64,000 nucleotides of DNA from Pseudomonas poae (GCF_001439785.1 NZ_JYLI01000005.1:248001-312000), one strand, 5' to 3'; positions 1 through 9,293 are shown, counted from the first letter of the stretch. Numbers and translations: made by a program. Notes: generated by a model from the sequence alone, not told the origin.

Positions 1-113
1 CCGCGCACCTCATAGACACCTTGAGCCTTTCGCTTCGAGGTGACTTTCTGATTGCTGAAGGGAACAACCGTGCAAGCGCCCTCGGCCCCGCGTAGTTCAA
101 TGACTGCTCTCAT
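1..113 (-). CDS. Partial tailocin tail-region protein, 3' end outside window
   Basis: An open frame starts with ATG at 113, two bases after the stop of the tail-fibre gene (116), and runs off the left edge after 37 codons. It begins MRAVIELRGAEG. I do not recognise the family. Position and spacing make it the next gene of the leftward tail operon; a fibre-associated or accessory tail protein is only a guess. The ribosome site is weak. Confidence 0.5.
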   Translation of the reverse strand, partial: MRAVIELRGAEGACTVVPFSNQKVTSKRKAQGVYEVR

Positions 114-115
114 TT

Positions 116-1147
116 TCAAATCGCCTTTATCGAGCCATCGGCCTGCTTTGCACAGTTGGCGGTGTTCAAAGTGGTGATGACATTCAGCGCGCCCATGTTC
201 ATGCTGGTGGTAGGCGGTGCGATGTCCGACTCCGTGAGCCAGTTCGATGCAAAGGCTGCAGGTACTTCAAGGGTGCCAGTCTGAATTGAGTACATCGCAA
301 ACCGAGGCAGGTAGACAACTCCGGGAAATCCGATGTAAATGGACATCAGGCCGGTCTCTGGACGGCGGTACACGCGGACTTTCAAAGCAGGTCCGCCTTG
401 CAAGTTGCCGATGGCCGGGGATGCTGCATTCAACAGCGCAACGCCGGAACTGAAACCGCCCTGGTAGTAGTACCAGGATAGGTCGAGCGTAAACGGCGAC
501 GTGTAGCCGTTTATGCAGCCCACACAACGAATCAACGGCGATTCACTCTCGGTATAGGGGATGGCGGTGTGAATGGTCAGCGAGGAAACCAGCGAACCAC
601 TGGCCCTCCCCGCCTCCGTGGTGTTTTGTCCAAGCAGGCGCTCACCATCGGCCTGAAAGGCACGCGACTTGAGACCCAGCCGTTGCTGGGTGGAAGCCAG
701 GCCCGGGCCGTCAGTGAGAACTTTTTGCCAGGGTTGCCAAACACCCACAACCTCCACACGAACCCACTTCGAAGCGTCGTTGACGACGAAGTACTCTTGC
801 ATTGTGTAGCCGGCACCCGCCTCATTGACGGTCAACCAACCGTTTTGGCCTGTGGGGGTATGCAAGCCGGATATTGAATAATAGGTGCCCGCTTTGCGTA
901 CACCATCAAGGTCCGCCTCCGGGAGGGGGTTGTAGGCACCCATGCCAAAGTCGCCCACGCGAACGACTCGGCCTGGAGTATGGTCGTCGGCACTTGTAGT
1001 CAATATGCCAGTGGCTGCTGTGCCCAGCGCATCGATTCGGCTGTATAACTCTTGGGTCATCGAGTTGATTTTTAAATTAGCACTGCGGGGAGTATCCCCG
1101 CCGATGCCCGCGGGTTTTGTACCTAGGTCAATTTCTTGTCGTGCCAT
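116..1147 (-). CDS. Putative tail fibre/receptor-binding protein of the F-type tail
   Basis: This 343-residue protein has a short polar N-terminus (about 1-45), a segment rich in Gly, Tyr and Trp (about 65-150) like the knob-type modules of pyocin fibres, and a beta-rich C-terminus. It lies downstream of gpJ and two tip-associated genes, where F-pyocin loci carry specificity genes, so a receptor-binding role is inferred from position and composition. AAGGAA precedes the ATG at 1147. No catalytic motif for a polysaccharide-degrading spike was seen. The exact family is not recognised. Confidence 0.6.
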   Translation of the reverse strand: MARQEIDLGTKPAGIGGDTPRSANLKINSMTQELYSRIDALGTAATGILTTSADDHTPGRVVRVGDFGMGAYNPLPEADLDGVRKAGTYYSISGLHTPTGQNGWLTVNEAGAGYTMQEYFVVNDASKWVRVEVVGVWQPWQKVLTDGPGLASTQQRLGLKSRAFQADGERLLGQNTTEAGRASGSLVSSLTIHTAIPYTESESPLIRCVGCINGYTSPFTLDLSWYYYQGGFSSGVALLNAASPAIGNLQGGPALKVRVYRRPETGLMSIYIGFPGVVYLPRFAMYSIQTGTLEVPAAFASNWLTESDIAPPTTSMNMGALNVITTLNTANCAKQADGSIKAI

Positions 1148-1244
1148 TTTTTCCTTCCGCTAGTAGATCAAAAAACCTTCAGCACTGGTCGCACACATAA
1201 AATATCTACAGAGGACTCGCGCTAAAAAATCAGATTTCATGAAA

Positions 1245-1928
1245 TTAAGGTATACCGACGAGCAGCGGCCAATTTACCCTCGGCGCAGCCGTTTTACCGG
1301 TCACAATGGATAATTCAATAGTTTCTCTCGATGCATTGGGGAACCCTACAGTCACTGATGACAAATTCATCCCGGACAAAAAGTCCTGTCGAAAAATATT
1401 CATTAAAAAATATGAATTCTTACCGTAGGTCCAAGGCAGGTTATACATCCACACTCGAAAGAAAAAGCTCATATCCAGATAGTCATGGGGGACCCAATCC
1501 TGGACCCCACCTACAAAACTCATTATCTTGTAATTACTGTCAAACACCACCTGACCGCTTTTATCAAACACCTGCATTCCATAACCATCTGTTGCGGGTG
1601 GATGAGCGACACAGGCGCAATACTTTCCAGTGTAAGCGAGACCTACCGTTGGGTAATTGCCGGCAAAGTAAACCGAAAATCCCGTCCATGCTCCAGCAGT
1701 GCCCGTATGTACAACCGGAAAATAAACACCCGCGCCATCCGGCGAAATAAATACCAGCGGTGGTCTGGGCGAGTTTATCGGCGCTGTGTACGTCACATAG
1801 ATCCAACACCCTTCAACATTGGGTGCCGCAGCGGCATAGCTTCCTGATGACATAACATGAAACAGAGAGTTTTCATCGTCGATAATCGTTTGACCATCGT
1901 TACCAACACATAATATTCCATAGCTCAT
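1245..1928 (-). CDS. Tail-tip-associated protein downstream of gpJ
   Basis: A 227-residue aromatic-rich protein beginning MSYGILCVGNDG. It overlaps the upstream 109-residue gene by four bases (ATGA), so translation is coupled. Its opening pattern (M-x-aromatic/His-G-I, then N-x-G) resembles that of the 109-residue neighbour, which suggests related tip proteins. Proteins of this kind are common after gpJ in lambda-like tails of Pseudomonas (DUF6453-like), but that family link is tentative. The gene is visibly more AT-rich than the structural genes to its right, as expected of exchangeable specificity genes. Confidence 0.6.
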   Translation of the reverse strand: MSYGILCVGNDGQTIIDDENSLFHVMSSGSYAAAAPNVEGCWIYVTYTAPINSPRPPLVFISPDGAGVYFPVVHTGTAGAWTGFSVYFAGNYPTVGLAYTGKYCACVAHPPATDGYGMQVFDKSGQVVFDSNYKIMSFVGGVQDWVPHDYLDMSFFFRVWMYNLPWTYGKNSYFLMNIFRQDFLSGMNLSSVTVGFPNASRETIELSIVTGKTAAPRVNWPLLVGIP

Positions 1929-2254
1929 TTATAGTGCACCGCCATAATCGAATATTGCTGATTCGCATACTGCGCGGCGAAAGCAGCTGCCCACTGCGCA
2001 TCCAGCACATCGAATTTCAAACTTGCATTTGGATATGCGCCCATAATGGAGTAGCCCGGCATTATTGTTTGTTCTATGCCATAGGCCTCCACCATAACTA
2101 CCCCCTTTTGAGGATCAAAATTCGGAAGCGCTACCACTGCGCCATTCGTTGGCAAGCCCTTCCCATGAACAAGGGAAACTGCTCTCATGGTTTTTGAGTC
2201 AAGCCCTAAGGTTTTGCCTCCTCGATTATCGTAAAACTGGATACCATGCGTCAT
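1925..2254 (-). CDS. Small tail-tip-associated protein downstream of gpJ
   Basis: A 109-residue protein beginning MTHGIQFYDNRGG. Its start overlaps the gpJ stop by four bases (ATGA, 2251-2254) and its stop overlaps the next start in the same way, so gpJ and these two genes form a translationally coupled trio. No catalytic motif, signal peptide or membrane segment is visible. A role at the tail tip or in fibre attachment is inferred only from position. Confidence 0.6.
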   Translation of the reverse strand: MTHGIQFYDNRGGKTLGLDSKTMRAVSLVHGKGLPTNGAVVALPNFDPQKGVVMVEAYGIEQTIMPGYSIMGAYPNASLKFDVLDAQWAAAFAAQYANQQYSIMAVHYK

Positions 2255-5200
2255 GAGTTGAGATCTCCAATTTTTATCCTTAGGTTTCCTTCAGCATCAT
2301 AAATCTTGTCAACATTTGGTCGAACTTCACGACGCCCCCCTGGCCCGGAACTATTAAGTTCAAATAAACCTGACTTATCCAAAATCCACACTGGTTTCCC
2401 ATTGACGCCCAGCGCATCAGATTGAATAGTGCTGCCAATTTTGGCGTTGGTGATCGTGCCATTTTGAATAAACGCACTATTGATAAATGTTTCAGCCCCT
2501 CTAACCGCGAACGGTGTCGAAGGCTTACCCGGCGTATTTTCGTTATAAATCGCAAACTGATCCGCCGAAATCAGAAACTGACTTTGCACCCCACCTGGAC
2601 CATTCTCGATGCCCAACCCAATACCGGCAAACTTATAACCCCCCCCCGCAGCAACTTGCATCCGCACTGACCAATTCGCCGCCAACTTCCCATTGGTATC
2701 CGCAATCGCCGAGGCATTGGTCTGGATACTCACTGACTGTTGGTTAACTTTGGTCTGTACCGTTTCAATGCTTTGGGCCAGCGTTTTATCCGCAGTGGCC
2801 AAGGTCGTTAGTCGCGTATCAATCGATGCCGAGTTGTTATTGACCTTTGCATCCAGCTGCGTAACCCGCTGGGCAATGGCTTCATCCCGGGAAGCTGAAG
2901 CGCTGTCTACGTTGGTGATACTGGCCTTGTTCTGACTGACCCTTGCATCCAGTCGCGTAACTCGCTGGGCAAGGGCTTCATCCCGGGAAGCAGAAGCGCT
3001 GTCTACGTTGGTAATACTGGCTCGGTTCTGATTGACCCTCACCTCCAACGCATCCGTCTTCATTGCCTGGGCAATATCACCCTCGGCAATCGCCGACATC
3101 ACCGACCAAGTGCCAGCCATGGAAACGTCATCACCCGCGAATGAGGTTTGCTCATCACCTGCCATCTTCGGGTTGACCTGGGCATACACCCCGTCGGTTT
3201 TCTGGGCAGTACTGGTGACCTTGCCGTCCACCGTCTCAATCGCCGTTTTGTTCTGCTGGATCTGCAACGCCAGTGCATTGCTGGTTTGCACCAGGGAGCC
3301 AATGTCCAGCCAATAAGCCGCGTTAGCCGGTGGGCTGTTAGCCGGTACTGCCTGGATAGCCTGGTAAAGATGATTTTCCTGGCGTACAAACTCGCCACTG
3401 GCATATGTCCGGGCCGCGTCGTACAGCAACGCATCCGTGACTTGATCAACCAGTGCTTGCAGTTCTTTACGGGTATTGTCCAATCGGTCGTTGACCGAAC
3501 CCGAGCCAGATCCATCAATCAACTCGATACGGTCGAGCAAGTGCTTGCCCAGTTGCGTCTCGCTGATTTGCCCTGCAATCAGATCCAGGATCGGCGACGC
3601 ATCCGAACTCGCTTGCCCGTTGACGCCCGACCCGCTTGGAAACCACGGCCCAATATTGCCCGTCCGGTCCACCAACCGTGCCCAGAAAAATAACGACGTC
3701 CCCGCCGCCAGCCCCATCATGGTCAAATCGGTCTGCGGATAGGCGTAATCCCCCAGCTTGGTTGCCATCGCCAAATCAGCGGTTTTCCCGTACCAGATCT
3801 CCGTGCGCTGCAAATCCGCTGTGCTAACACCCTGCGGAATCTGCCATTTCACCTTGATCGCAAATACCAACGATTCTGTCGTCAGCGCTGCCACGGTCGG
3901 CGGCAGTGTGGTCTTGCCGTTAAGTACGGTCTCCACGGACTCGCTGTACAGGGAGCCGATATCCAGCGCATTGATCGCCCGCACCTTGGCCACATAACGT
4001 CCGGCATAAATGCCGGACACCTCGATAGAACTGCCGCCCGTGCGGCCTGCGTAGACCCATTCACCGTCGTTCTTGCGCCAGTAAGCCTCATAGGCAATGG
4101 CATTGGCCGCCCGCTGCCACTCGATGGTCATGACATTGACAGCGCTGCCTTGCTCGACGAAATGGTCGTTGCTGACGGTCACGCCGGTCGGTGCTGCTTG
4201 CACGCTCGGCGGGATTACAGTGATCGGCGGGCTGTCGATTTTGGCGCCGTCGTCGATGGCGGCAAATTTGCTCGGTACGTGCTTGACCGCGCTGAGGCTG
4301 TATTTGATTTCGTCATCCGAAAAGTCTTCGGAAATCGACAGCACGCGGAACTGTTGCAAAGCCAGGGTCGCGGAGTCGATGGCCCAGATCGATTGGGCCG
4401 GCGGGAGTTCGTCGAGCTTGGTTTGCAGCACTACCAACTGCCCATCCGTACCTGCGGCGCTGACGGATTTGACCTTTCGGGACACAGCCTTGCCGTTGGG
4501 CATCACCAGGGTGATGGTGTCGCCTGCCGTGGCGGTGACTTCGGCGTCCAGGGTCAGGCTGTCGAGTGTGGCAGCACGCAGGCGCCCGCCAATGCGGCGG
4601 CCGGCGCGGTCGTTGTCGGCCACGCGAATGACCTGGCCGGGCCGCGCCAGGGTGCCGTCGAGCCCGACCGAGAAGGTCACGCTTTCGGTTTCCAAACGGT
4701 TGGTCAGCAATGCCCATTTGCCGATACGCTGGGCTTGCGCCTGGGACGTGCAACCGGTGGCGCTGATTTCGGTTTGCTGAATGCCGTAGCGCGCGATGCC
4801 TTCGGCGTCGTCGACGTACTGCACCTTCTGGCGATAGAAATCCGCCGGGTCATTCCAGCTGACCAGTGCAACGGTATAGCGGGTCTTTTTCGCCGAGCCG
4901 CCGTAGATGAACTGGCCACCGATCACGTTGGCGTTGGAGTAGGTGTACACCGGGTCTTCCGGCATATCCGCCACGGCCATCACGGAACCGGCACCCCAAT
5001 AGGCCATGCCCCGGAAGGTAGTCGCCAGGTCTTGCAGCACCTTCAGTGCATCGGCACGCACCGACAGGTACAGGTTGCAGGTGAAGCGCGGTTCGGTACC
5101 GCCCTTGCCGTCGGACACCGGCTGGTCGCAGTACTGGCCGATGCGGTAAAGCTCCCACTTATCCACTTGGCCGGCGTTGAGCAGGTGGCCCAGCCCATAG

Positions 5201-6081
5201 CGTTGGTGCAATAGCAGGTCGTAGTAGATCCACGCCGGGTTGTCGGTCCAGGCCGATTTGAACGTACCGTCCCATACACCGCTGTAGGTGCGGGTTTGCG
5301 GGTCGTAGTTATTTGGCACCTTGATGATGCGCCCGCGCAGTTCGAAGGAGCGCGAGGGGATCGACTGAAATTGAGCGGCATCGAATTGCAGGCCGATCAG
5401 CGCCGAGCCCGGGTAGCGCAGCTTGGCGTCAATCACCTCGGTGGACGATTCTACGGTGGTGGTATCGGCAATCGTGCCACTGGTGGAGTTCGGCGTGATA
5501 CGGCGCACGCGCAAAGTCCAGCCGACTTTCGCAGGTGGCAAGTCGACACGGTGGGAACGTTCGTACTTGGTGGTGGTTTTGCCACTGAACGCGGCGGCCA
5601 GCACCTCTGTAAATGCGCCGCCGTCGGTGGACAGGTCGATGGCGTACTGCACGGTATAACCGTTGGTGTCGCCGTTGCTGGTGTTGGTCTGCGACAGCCG
5701 CGTCACGGCCAGGCGAACCCGTACCGCCGACAGTTGCAGGTTGGAATAGGACTTGGTCCAGGGCTGATCACTGCGCAGCTCGACGGACACCGGGCTTTCG
5801 TTTTCCACCGCCGGGAAGCCAGGTATGTGTGACTGGTCCTGGCTGCCATTGCGGGTGTCGAGGGTCACGCCACTGAAGTTGAGGCTGCCATCGGCGTTGG
5901 CCAGCGGGGTCTCGTCAAGAAACACCGAGCGCTTATCGTTTTTCAAACCGACAATCTCGCCTTCGCTGACGAGATCGAGGATACGGGCATAGGCCGTACT
6001 TTGCAGGCTGTCTGGCGCCTCCACGGAGGGACGGGGCTTGGACGCGCCGCCTTTGCTGCCAGCGAGAGTGAGGTCAGTCAT
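2251..6081 (-). CDS. F-type central tail tip/host-specificity protein J (lambda gpJ-like)
   Basis: This is the largest tail gene (1276 residues). The N-terminal half has the conserved gpJ tip core, including the early segment ARILDLVSEGEIVGL; the middle (about 640-860) has fibronectin-III-like repeats; the C-terminal third (about 930-1180) is low-complexity and coiled-coil-like with a tandem repeat. In lambda, J forms the tip and contacts the receptor. AAGGAA precedes the ATG at 6081. It follows two gpI-type genes, matching lambda order K-I-J. The length is slightly above lambda J (1132). Confidence 0.93.
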   Translation of the reverse strand: MTDLTLAGSKGGASKPRPSVEAPDSLQSTAYARILDLVSEGEIVGLKNDKRSVFLDETPLANADGSLNFSGVTLDTRNGSQDQSHIPGFPAVENESPVSVELRSDQPWTKSYSNLQLSAVRVRLAVTRLSQTNTSNGDTNGYTVQYAIDLSTDGGAFTEVLAAAFSGKTTTKYERSHRVDLPPAKVGWTLRVRRITPNSTSGTIADTTTVESSTEVIDAKLRYPGSALIGLQFDAAQFQSIPSRSFELRGRIIKVPNNYDPQTRTYSGVWDGTFKSAWTDNPAWIYYDLLLHQRYGLGHLLNAGQVDKWELYRIGQYCDQPVSDGKGGTEPRFTCNLYLSVRADALKVLQDLATTFRGMAYWGAGSVMAVADMPEDPVYTYSNANVIGGQFIYGGSAKKTRYTVALVSWNDPADFYRQKVQYVDDAEGIARYGIQQTEISATGCTSQAQAQRIGKWALLTNRLETESVTFSVGLDGTLARPGQVIRVADNDRAGRRIGGRLRAATLDSLTLDAEVTATAGDTITLVMPNGKAVSRKVKSVSAAGTDGQLVVLQTKLDELPPAQSIWAIDSATLALQQFRVLSISEDFSDDEIKYSLSAVKHVPSKFAAIDDGAKIDSPPITVIPPSVQAAPTGVTVSNDHFVEQGSAVNVMTIEWQRAANAIAYEAYWRKNDGEWVYAGRTGGSSIEVSGIYAGRYVAKVRAINALDIGSLYSESVETVLNGKTTLPPTVAALTTESLVFAIKVKWQIPQGVSTADLQRTEIWYGKTADLAMATKLGDYAYPQTDLTMMGLAAGTSLFFWARLVDRTGNIGPWFPSGSGVNGQASSDASPILDLIAGQISETQLGKHLLDRIELIDGSGSGSVNDRLDNTRKELQALVDQVTDALLYDAARTYASGEFVRQENHLYQAIQAVPANSPPANAAYWLDIGSLVQTSNALALQIQQNKTAIETVDGKVTSTAQKTDGVYAQVNPKMAGDEQTSFAGDDVSMAGTWSVMSAIAEGDIAQAMKTDALEVRVNQNRASITNVDSASASRDEALAQRVTRLDARVSQNKASITNVDSASASRDEAIAQRVTQLDAKVNNNSASIDTRLTTLATADKTLAQSIETVQTKVNQQSVSIQTNASAIADTNGKLAANWSVRMQVAAGGGYKFAGIGLGIENGPGGVQSQFLISADQFAIYNENTPGKPSTPFAVRGAETFINSAFIQNGTITNAKIGSTIQSDALGVNGKPVWILDKSGLFELNSSGPGGRREVRPNVDKIYDAEGNLRIKIGDLNS
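2842..3033 (-). repeat. Two tandem 96-bp repeats inside gpJ
   Basis: Units 2842-2937 and 2938-3033 are near-identical direct repeats. Each encodes a 32-residue unit containing ASITNVDSASASRDEA followed by an AQRVTxLDA segment, which reads as coiled-coil. A degenerate third unit lies on the N-terminal side of the protein. They lengthen the C-terminal stalk of the tip protein. Confidence 0.85.
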
Positions 6082-6097
6082 GGCTTTCCTTCAGGCG

Positions 6098-6122
6098 AAA
6101 TAAAGCCCGCACTCGGCGGGCT
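6098..6122 (-). terminator. Terminator-like intergenic hairpin between gpI copy 2 and gpJ
   Basis: On the coding (minus) strand AGCCCGC-CGAGT-GCGGGCT is followed by TTATTT. It is one of several such hairpins between tail genes. It sits inside the operon, so it is more likely a partial attenuator or antiterminated site than the end of the transcript. Confidence 0.6.
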
Positions 6123-6140
6123 GGGTGAAAAGGAGGACGG

Positions 6141-6749
6141 TTAGAGTTGGTCCTGGGCGTAGATGCCGGCACTGATCACAGCACTACCGACGACTAACTC
6201 GCCGTAGAGCAGCCCTACCGGATTGCCCTGGGCGTTGGTATTGACCGGGCCATTGAAGCTGTAGCTCGGGCGATTGTTGGGGCTATCCTGGGCGCCAAGC
6301 CCTTTGGGGGGAGGTGACAACATCTGCATGACGCCCCCCATCGCCATGGACGCACCGGCCATCATCATCATGCTGGCCGCCGGCCCCGTGAGAAAGCCAA
6401 ACGGGTTGTAATAGGCCACCGCGATTAATACCGCGCCGATAATGGTCTGTAGCCCGCCGGCCCGCTTGGAGCCGGTCAACACTGGCGCGATACGAATCAC
6501 GTCCTTGCCAAGAGGCTTTTGAATATCGTCTTCGGCAATGTTGCGTTTGCCGTTGAATACCGCAAAACGCAAACCTTTATCAGCGCTCTGCAGCATGTAA
6601 CGTTCAAAGCCGGGAAACTGTTTGAAGTAGCCCATCACGTCCTTGAAACCACCCGTGGTGGTCACACGATGCTCTCGACCGAAAAGCCTGGCGAGCGAGC
6701 CTGATAGCAGGACGGTTCGCATCGTATTTTGTTCTACTGCCAATCCCAT
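6141..6749 (-). CDS. Tail assembly protein I, second copy (lambda gpI-like)
   Basis: A 202-residue paralogue of the gene just upstream. The two share GSKRAG, a Gly/Ala/Met-rich hydrophobic centre, and nearly identical C-termini ending AGIYAQDQL. An upstream in-frame ATG exists at 6767, but AGGAG sits seven bases before the ATG at 6749, so I chose 6749. In lambda, I works with K in assembling the tail tip. One copy is usual; here two lie head to tail between K and J. Confidence 0.85.
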   Translation of the reverse strand: MGLAVEQNTMRTVLLSGSLARLFGREHRVTTTGGFKDVMGYFKQFPGFERYMLQSADKGLRFAVFNGKRNIAEDDIQKPLGKDVIRIAPVLTGSKRAGGLQTIIGAVLIAVAYYNPFGFLTGPAASMMMMAGASMAMGGVMQMLSPPPKGLGAQDSPNNRPSYSFNGPVNTNAQGNPVGLLYGELVVGSAVISAGIYAQDQL

Positions 6750-6781
6750 GAGCACTCTCCTGGTCATCTTCGCAACGTTGG

Positions 6782-7411
6782 CTAGAGTTGGTCCTGCGCA
6801 TAGATACCCGCGCTGACCACCGCACTGCCCACCGTCAGTTCGCCATACAACAGGCCTACCGGGCCACCCTGGATGCTAGTGTTCACCGGGCCATTGAAGC
6901 TGTAGCTGGAGCGATTACCCGGGCGGTCCATGGTGCCCAGGCCCTTGGGCATGGGCGACATCAACTGCGCGACGCCCCCCATGGCCATGGAAATCCCCAT
7001 GCTCGCGGCAAAGGTCCAGCCAGTGGTGGATGAAGCACCGATCAGGGTGGAGGAACTGCCCGAGGCCAGACCGCCAGAGAAGTACGACGCAGCCACAATC
7101 AGCGCCACGCCAATAATGGTTTGCATCGACCCTGCGCGCTTACTGCCCAGCAGTACCGGTGCGATACGGATATCCGCAGCGCCTGGAGGTGCCTTGAGGC
7201 GATCCTGGGCAATGTTGTCACGGCCCAGGAAAATCGAATACGTCACGCCCCGGTCCTTGGATTCCATCAGGAAGCGCTCGAACCCCGGCACCAGAATGCA
7301 CAGCGCATGGATCGCTTCCGAGGCGTTGCTCACCGCCAGTCGATGCACGCGCCCGAAGCTCGCGCCAAGGCTGCCGTAGAGGCGCACCGTCCTGACTTTT
7401 TCATGATGCAT
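6782..7411 (-). CDS. Tail assembly protein I, first copy (lambda gpI-like)
   Basis: A 209-residue gpI-family protein: an N-terminal ubiquitin-like region with RLYGSLGASFG, a central hydrophobic Gly/Ser-rich stretch (about 95-150), and a conserved C-terminus with SYSFNGPVNT and AGIYAQDQL. GGGAGG precedes the ATG at 7411. It lies between gpK and the second gpI copy. The final 55 residues agree at about 45 positions with the second copy, so this is a local duplication that has since diverged. Confidence 0.87.
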   Translation of the reverse strand: MHHEKVRTVRLYGSLGASFGRVHRLAVSNASEAIHALCILVPGFERFLMESKDRGVTYSIFLGRDNIAQDRLKAPPGAADIRIAPVLLGSKRAGSMQTIIGVALIVAASYFSGGLASGSSSTLIGASSTTGWTFAASMGISMAMGGVAQLMSPMPKGLGTMDRPGNRSSYSFNGPVNTSIQGGPVGLLYGELTVGSAVVSAGIYAQDQL

Positions 7412-7444
7412 GGCATCCTCCCGGCGAATGATCCGCCGATGTGG

Positions 7445-8218
7445 TTAATGTTTGGCCCGCAGGCCGTGTCGCCAGTAGCTCACCGTCACCTCACCCCAGT
7501 AGCCGCCGTAGGTATCGCGCTTGCTGTCGCGGCCATACAGGTGGTGCAGGATCGAACCGGGAGCGGGGTAATGTTCGGGTTCACTTTGCAGCACGCCATC
7601 GGCCAGGTAGATCGCGGCATGGTTGGGCACTGGCGAGCGGATCTGCATCAGTACGATATCGCCCTGTTGGAGTTGGCTGACCGGCACGAAGCCAGCGGCC
7701 GGCAGGTTGTCCAGGTAGAGGTTGCCGCCCTTGTCCCACCAACCGTCTTCACGCTGATAGTCACCCAGCTCGATGCCCAGCTCGCGGCGGTAGTAGTCAA
7801 GGATAATGCTCAGGCAGTCATGCACGCCGTGGGCGAAGGCGCGACCGATCAGGGGCGCCTGGTAGCCGTTTGGCGTGCAACTGGCCCATTCACCGGTGCG
7901 CACCTGCCCGTCCTCGTCGGTGCGTACTTCAACGATGTGCCAAGGCAACCCGGAGGCTTCGCACGCCACGCGGTCTGCTTCACTGGGTGTCACCGGGCAA
8001 TCCGGATGGCTGTGCACCACAGCGAGGATTTCGCCGCGTTCTTCCGCGCCGGCATAGTCCTCGGGCGCCAGCCGAAAGTGTTCGCTGGGTGTGCTCGCCG
8101 TATTTCGACAAGGCACATACACACGCTTGCGCCCTTCACGAATCAGCAAGCCGCAACACTCATGGGGATACGCGGCCACGGCGTGCCGGGTAATCGCCGC
8201 CAGGTTGGTCTTGTTCAT
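7445..8218 (-). CDS. Tail assembly protein K: JAB/MPN plus NlpC/P60 peptidase
   Basis: A 257-residue two-domain protein. The N-terminal JAMM metalloprotease domain shows Glu20 (PHECCG), the His69-Ser-His71 pair, Ser79 and Asp82. The C-terminal NlpC/P60 domain shows Cys135 in HDCLSII and His200 in NHAAIYL. Lambda gpK has the same two domains and acts in tip assembly; its NlpC/P60 part is a candidate peptidoglycan hydrolase. I chose ATG 8218, two bases after the gpL stop, because the JAMM homology begins just after it. Confidence 0.92.
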   Translation of the reverse strand: MNKTNLAAITRHAVAAYPHECCGLLIREGRKRVYVPCRNTASTPSEHFRLAPEDYAGAEERGEILAVVHSHPDCPVTPSEADRVACEASGLPWHIVEVRTDEDGQVRTGEWASCTPNGYQAPLIGRAFAHGVHDCLSIILDYYRRELGIELGDYQREDGWWDKGGNLYLDNLPAAGFVPVSQLQQGDIVLMQIRSPVPNHAAIYLADGVLQSEPEHYPAPGSILHHLYGRDSKRDTYGGYWGEVTVSYWRHGLRAKH

Positions 8219-8220
8219 GA

Positions 8221-8904
8221 TCAGCTCCGCAACAGTCCGGCTGCCGGGAATGAGCCGTAGGGCAATGGGTTGTTCTCGCCGAAACGCAGCTTGCAGCTGG
8301 TCAGCCGCCCACCGCATTTATCCTTGGCAGCGTCGGTGACGATCACGTCATTGGCATCCGCCACCGGGCCGCCGTTATAGCCGCAATAAGGACCGCGGTA
8401 ACCACCGCAACTGAGCCACCAACACACGTTGGCAACGATCTGGCGACGTGGCAGCTGCACGCCGTTGAAGTCCAGCGCACTGGCCAGTTCGAACTTCACC
8501 GTCTCGCTGCTTTCCGCGACTTTGCGCTCGACGTACCAGATGTCCGGCGGCAGTTCCTCTTCAGGGTCGGCTTCGGGTTGGCCGTCGAGGTATTTGGCCA
8601 AAGTCCGATGGCGGATCAGTCGCGCGCCTACCAAATCTTCGAAATACAGCACCAGCGCCGTGATGAAACCACCGACGTTACCTACGGCCAGCGTTGGCGT
8701 CGGTTGGGCGCCCTGCCCCGACATTTCGAAGCCCTCGGCCTGGATCGGCCAGGGTGAATATTCATGGCCCTGCCAGAAGATCGATGACTCCTGGGGGTAA
8801 CCGTGAAACCGGTACAACTCGGCGCCCAGGGGGGTGGCATCGAGTTCGAAAAGCTCCACCCAGGCCCCGGGCTCCAGGGTCTGGATATCTGCAGTGATGG
8901 ACAT
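8221..8904 (-). CDS. Minor tail protein L, probable Fe-S tip protein
   Basis: A 227-residue lambda gpL-like protein. The C-terminal third has the Cys cluster known from gpL: two Cys in VCWWLSCGG, one in GPYCGYNGG, then KCGG and SCK. In lambda these hold an iron-sulphur cluster. It follows gpM and ends two bases before gpK, keeping the lambda order M-L-K. A role at the tip base plate of the flexible tail is inferred from the family. Confidence 0.92.
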   Translation of the reverse strand: MSITADIQTLEPGAWVELFELDATPLGAELYRFHGYPQESSIFWQGHEYSPWPIQAEGFEMSGQGAQPTPTLAVGNVGGFITALVLYFEDLVGARLIRHRTLAKYLDGQPEADPEEELPPDIWYVERKVAESSETVKFELASALDFNGVQLPRRQIVANVCWWLSCGGYRGPYCGYNGGPVADANDVIVTDAAKDKCGGRLTSCKLRFGENNPLPYGSFPAAGLLRS

Positions 8905-8920
8905 ATGATTCTCCGGGCAA

Positions 8921-8944
8921 AGAAACCCCGCACTACGGCGGGGT
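8921..8944 (-). terminator. Terminator-like hairpin between gpM and gpL
   Basis: On the minus strand ACCCCGC-CGTAGT-GCGGGGT is followed by TTCTTT. The T tract is imperfect and the site is internal to the operon. Confidence 0.5.
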
Positions 8945-8954
8945 GGAGGCGGCG

Positions 8955-9293
8955 CTAGGGGTGGAAGGCTTGCTCGAACGTAGCTGTCAGAGAGTAGAGC
9001 CCGGCGCCCATGGGCGTTGGCTGGTAGCCCTTGCAGCGATACAACGCAGGCGCTGCAAGTGGTGCGGTCCAGTTGAACGCCTTGGCGCCGGCATGGCGAT
9101 CAAGGAAAGCGACGATCGCTTTGATGCGCGCTTCGTCACCCACGAACGTCAGTGGCCAGGACTGGGTCTTGTTGTTGATCCCGTCCGCTGCTGTCTGCTG
9201 GTAGCCATCGCCAAACTTGGCCGTCTTAAGACGAAACTCGACGCTGCCGACGGGCTCCACCTTAGGCACCCATGTGAAAATTTCTGTGCTCAT
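8955..9293 (-). CDS. Minor tail protein M (lambda gpM-like)
   Basis: A 112-residue protein beginning MSTEIFTWVPKVEPVG, typical of gpM, which joins the tape-measure end to the tip complex. GGAG precedes the ATG at 9293. The open frame extends upstream of this ATG but overlaps the tape measure and has no family resemblance there. Lambda order H-M-L is kept. Confidence 0.9.
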   Translation of the reverse strand: MSTEIFTWVPKVEPVGSVEFRLKTAKFGDGYQQTAADGINNKTQSWPLTFVGDEARIKAIVAFLDRHAGAKAFNWTAPLAAPALYRCKGYQPTPMGAGLYSLTATFEQAFHP

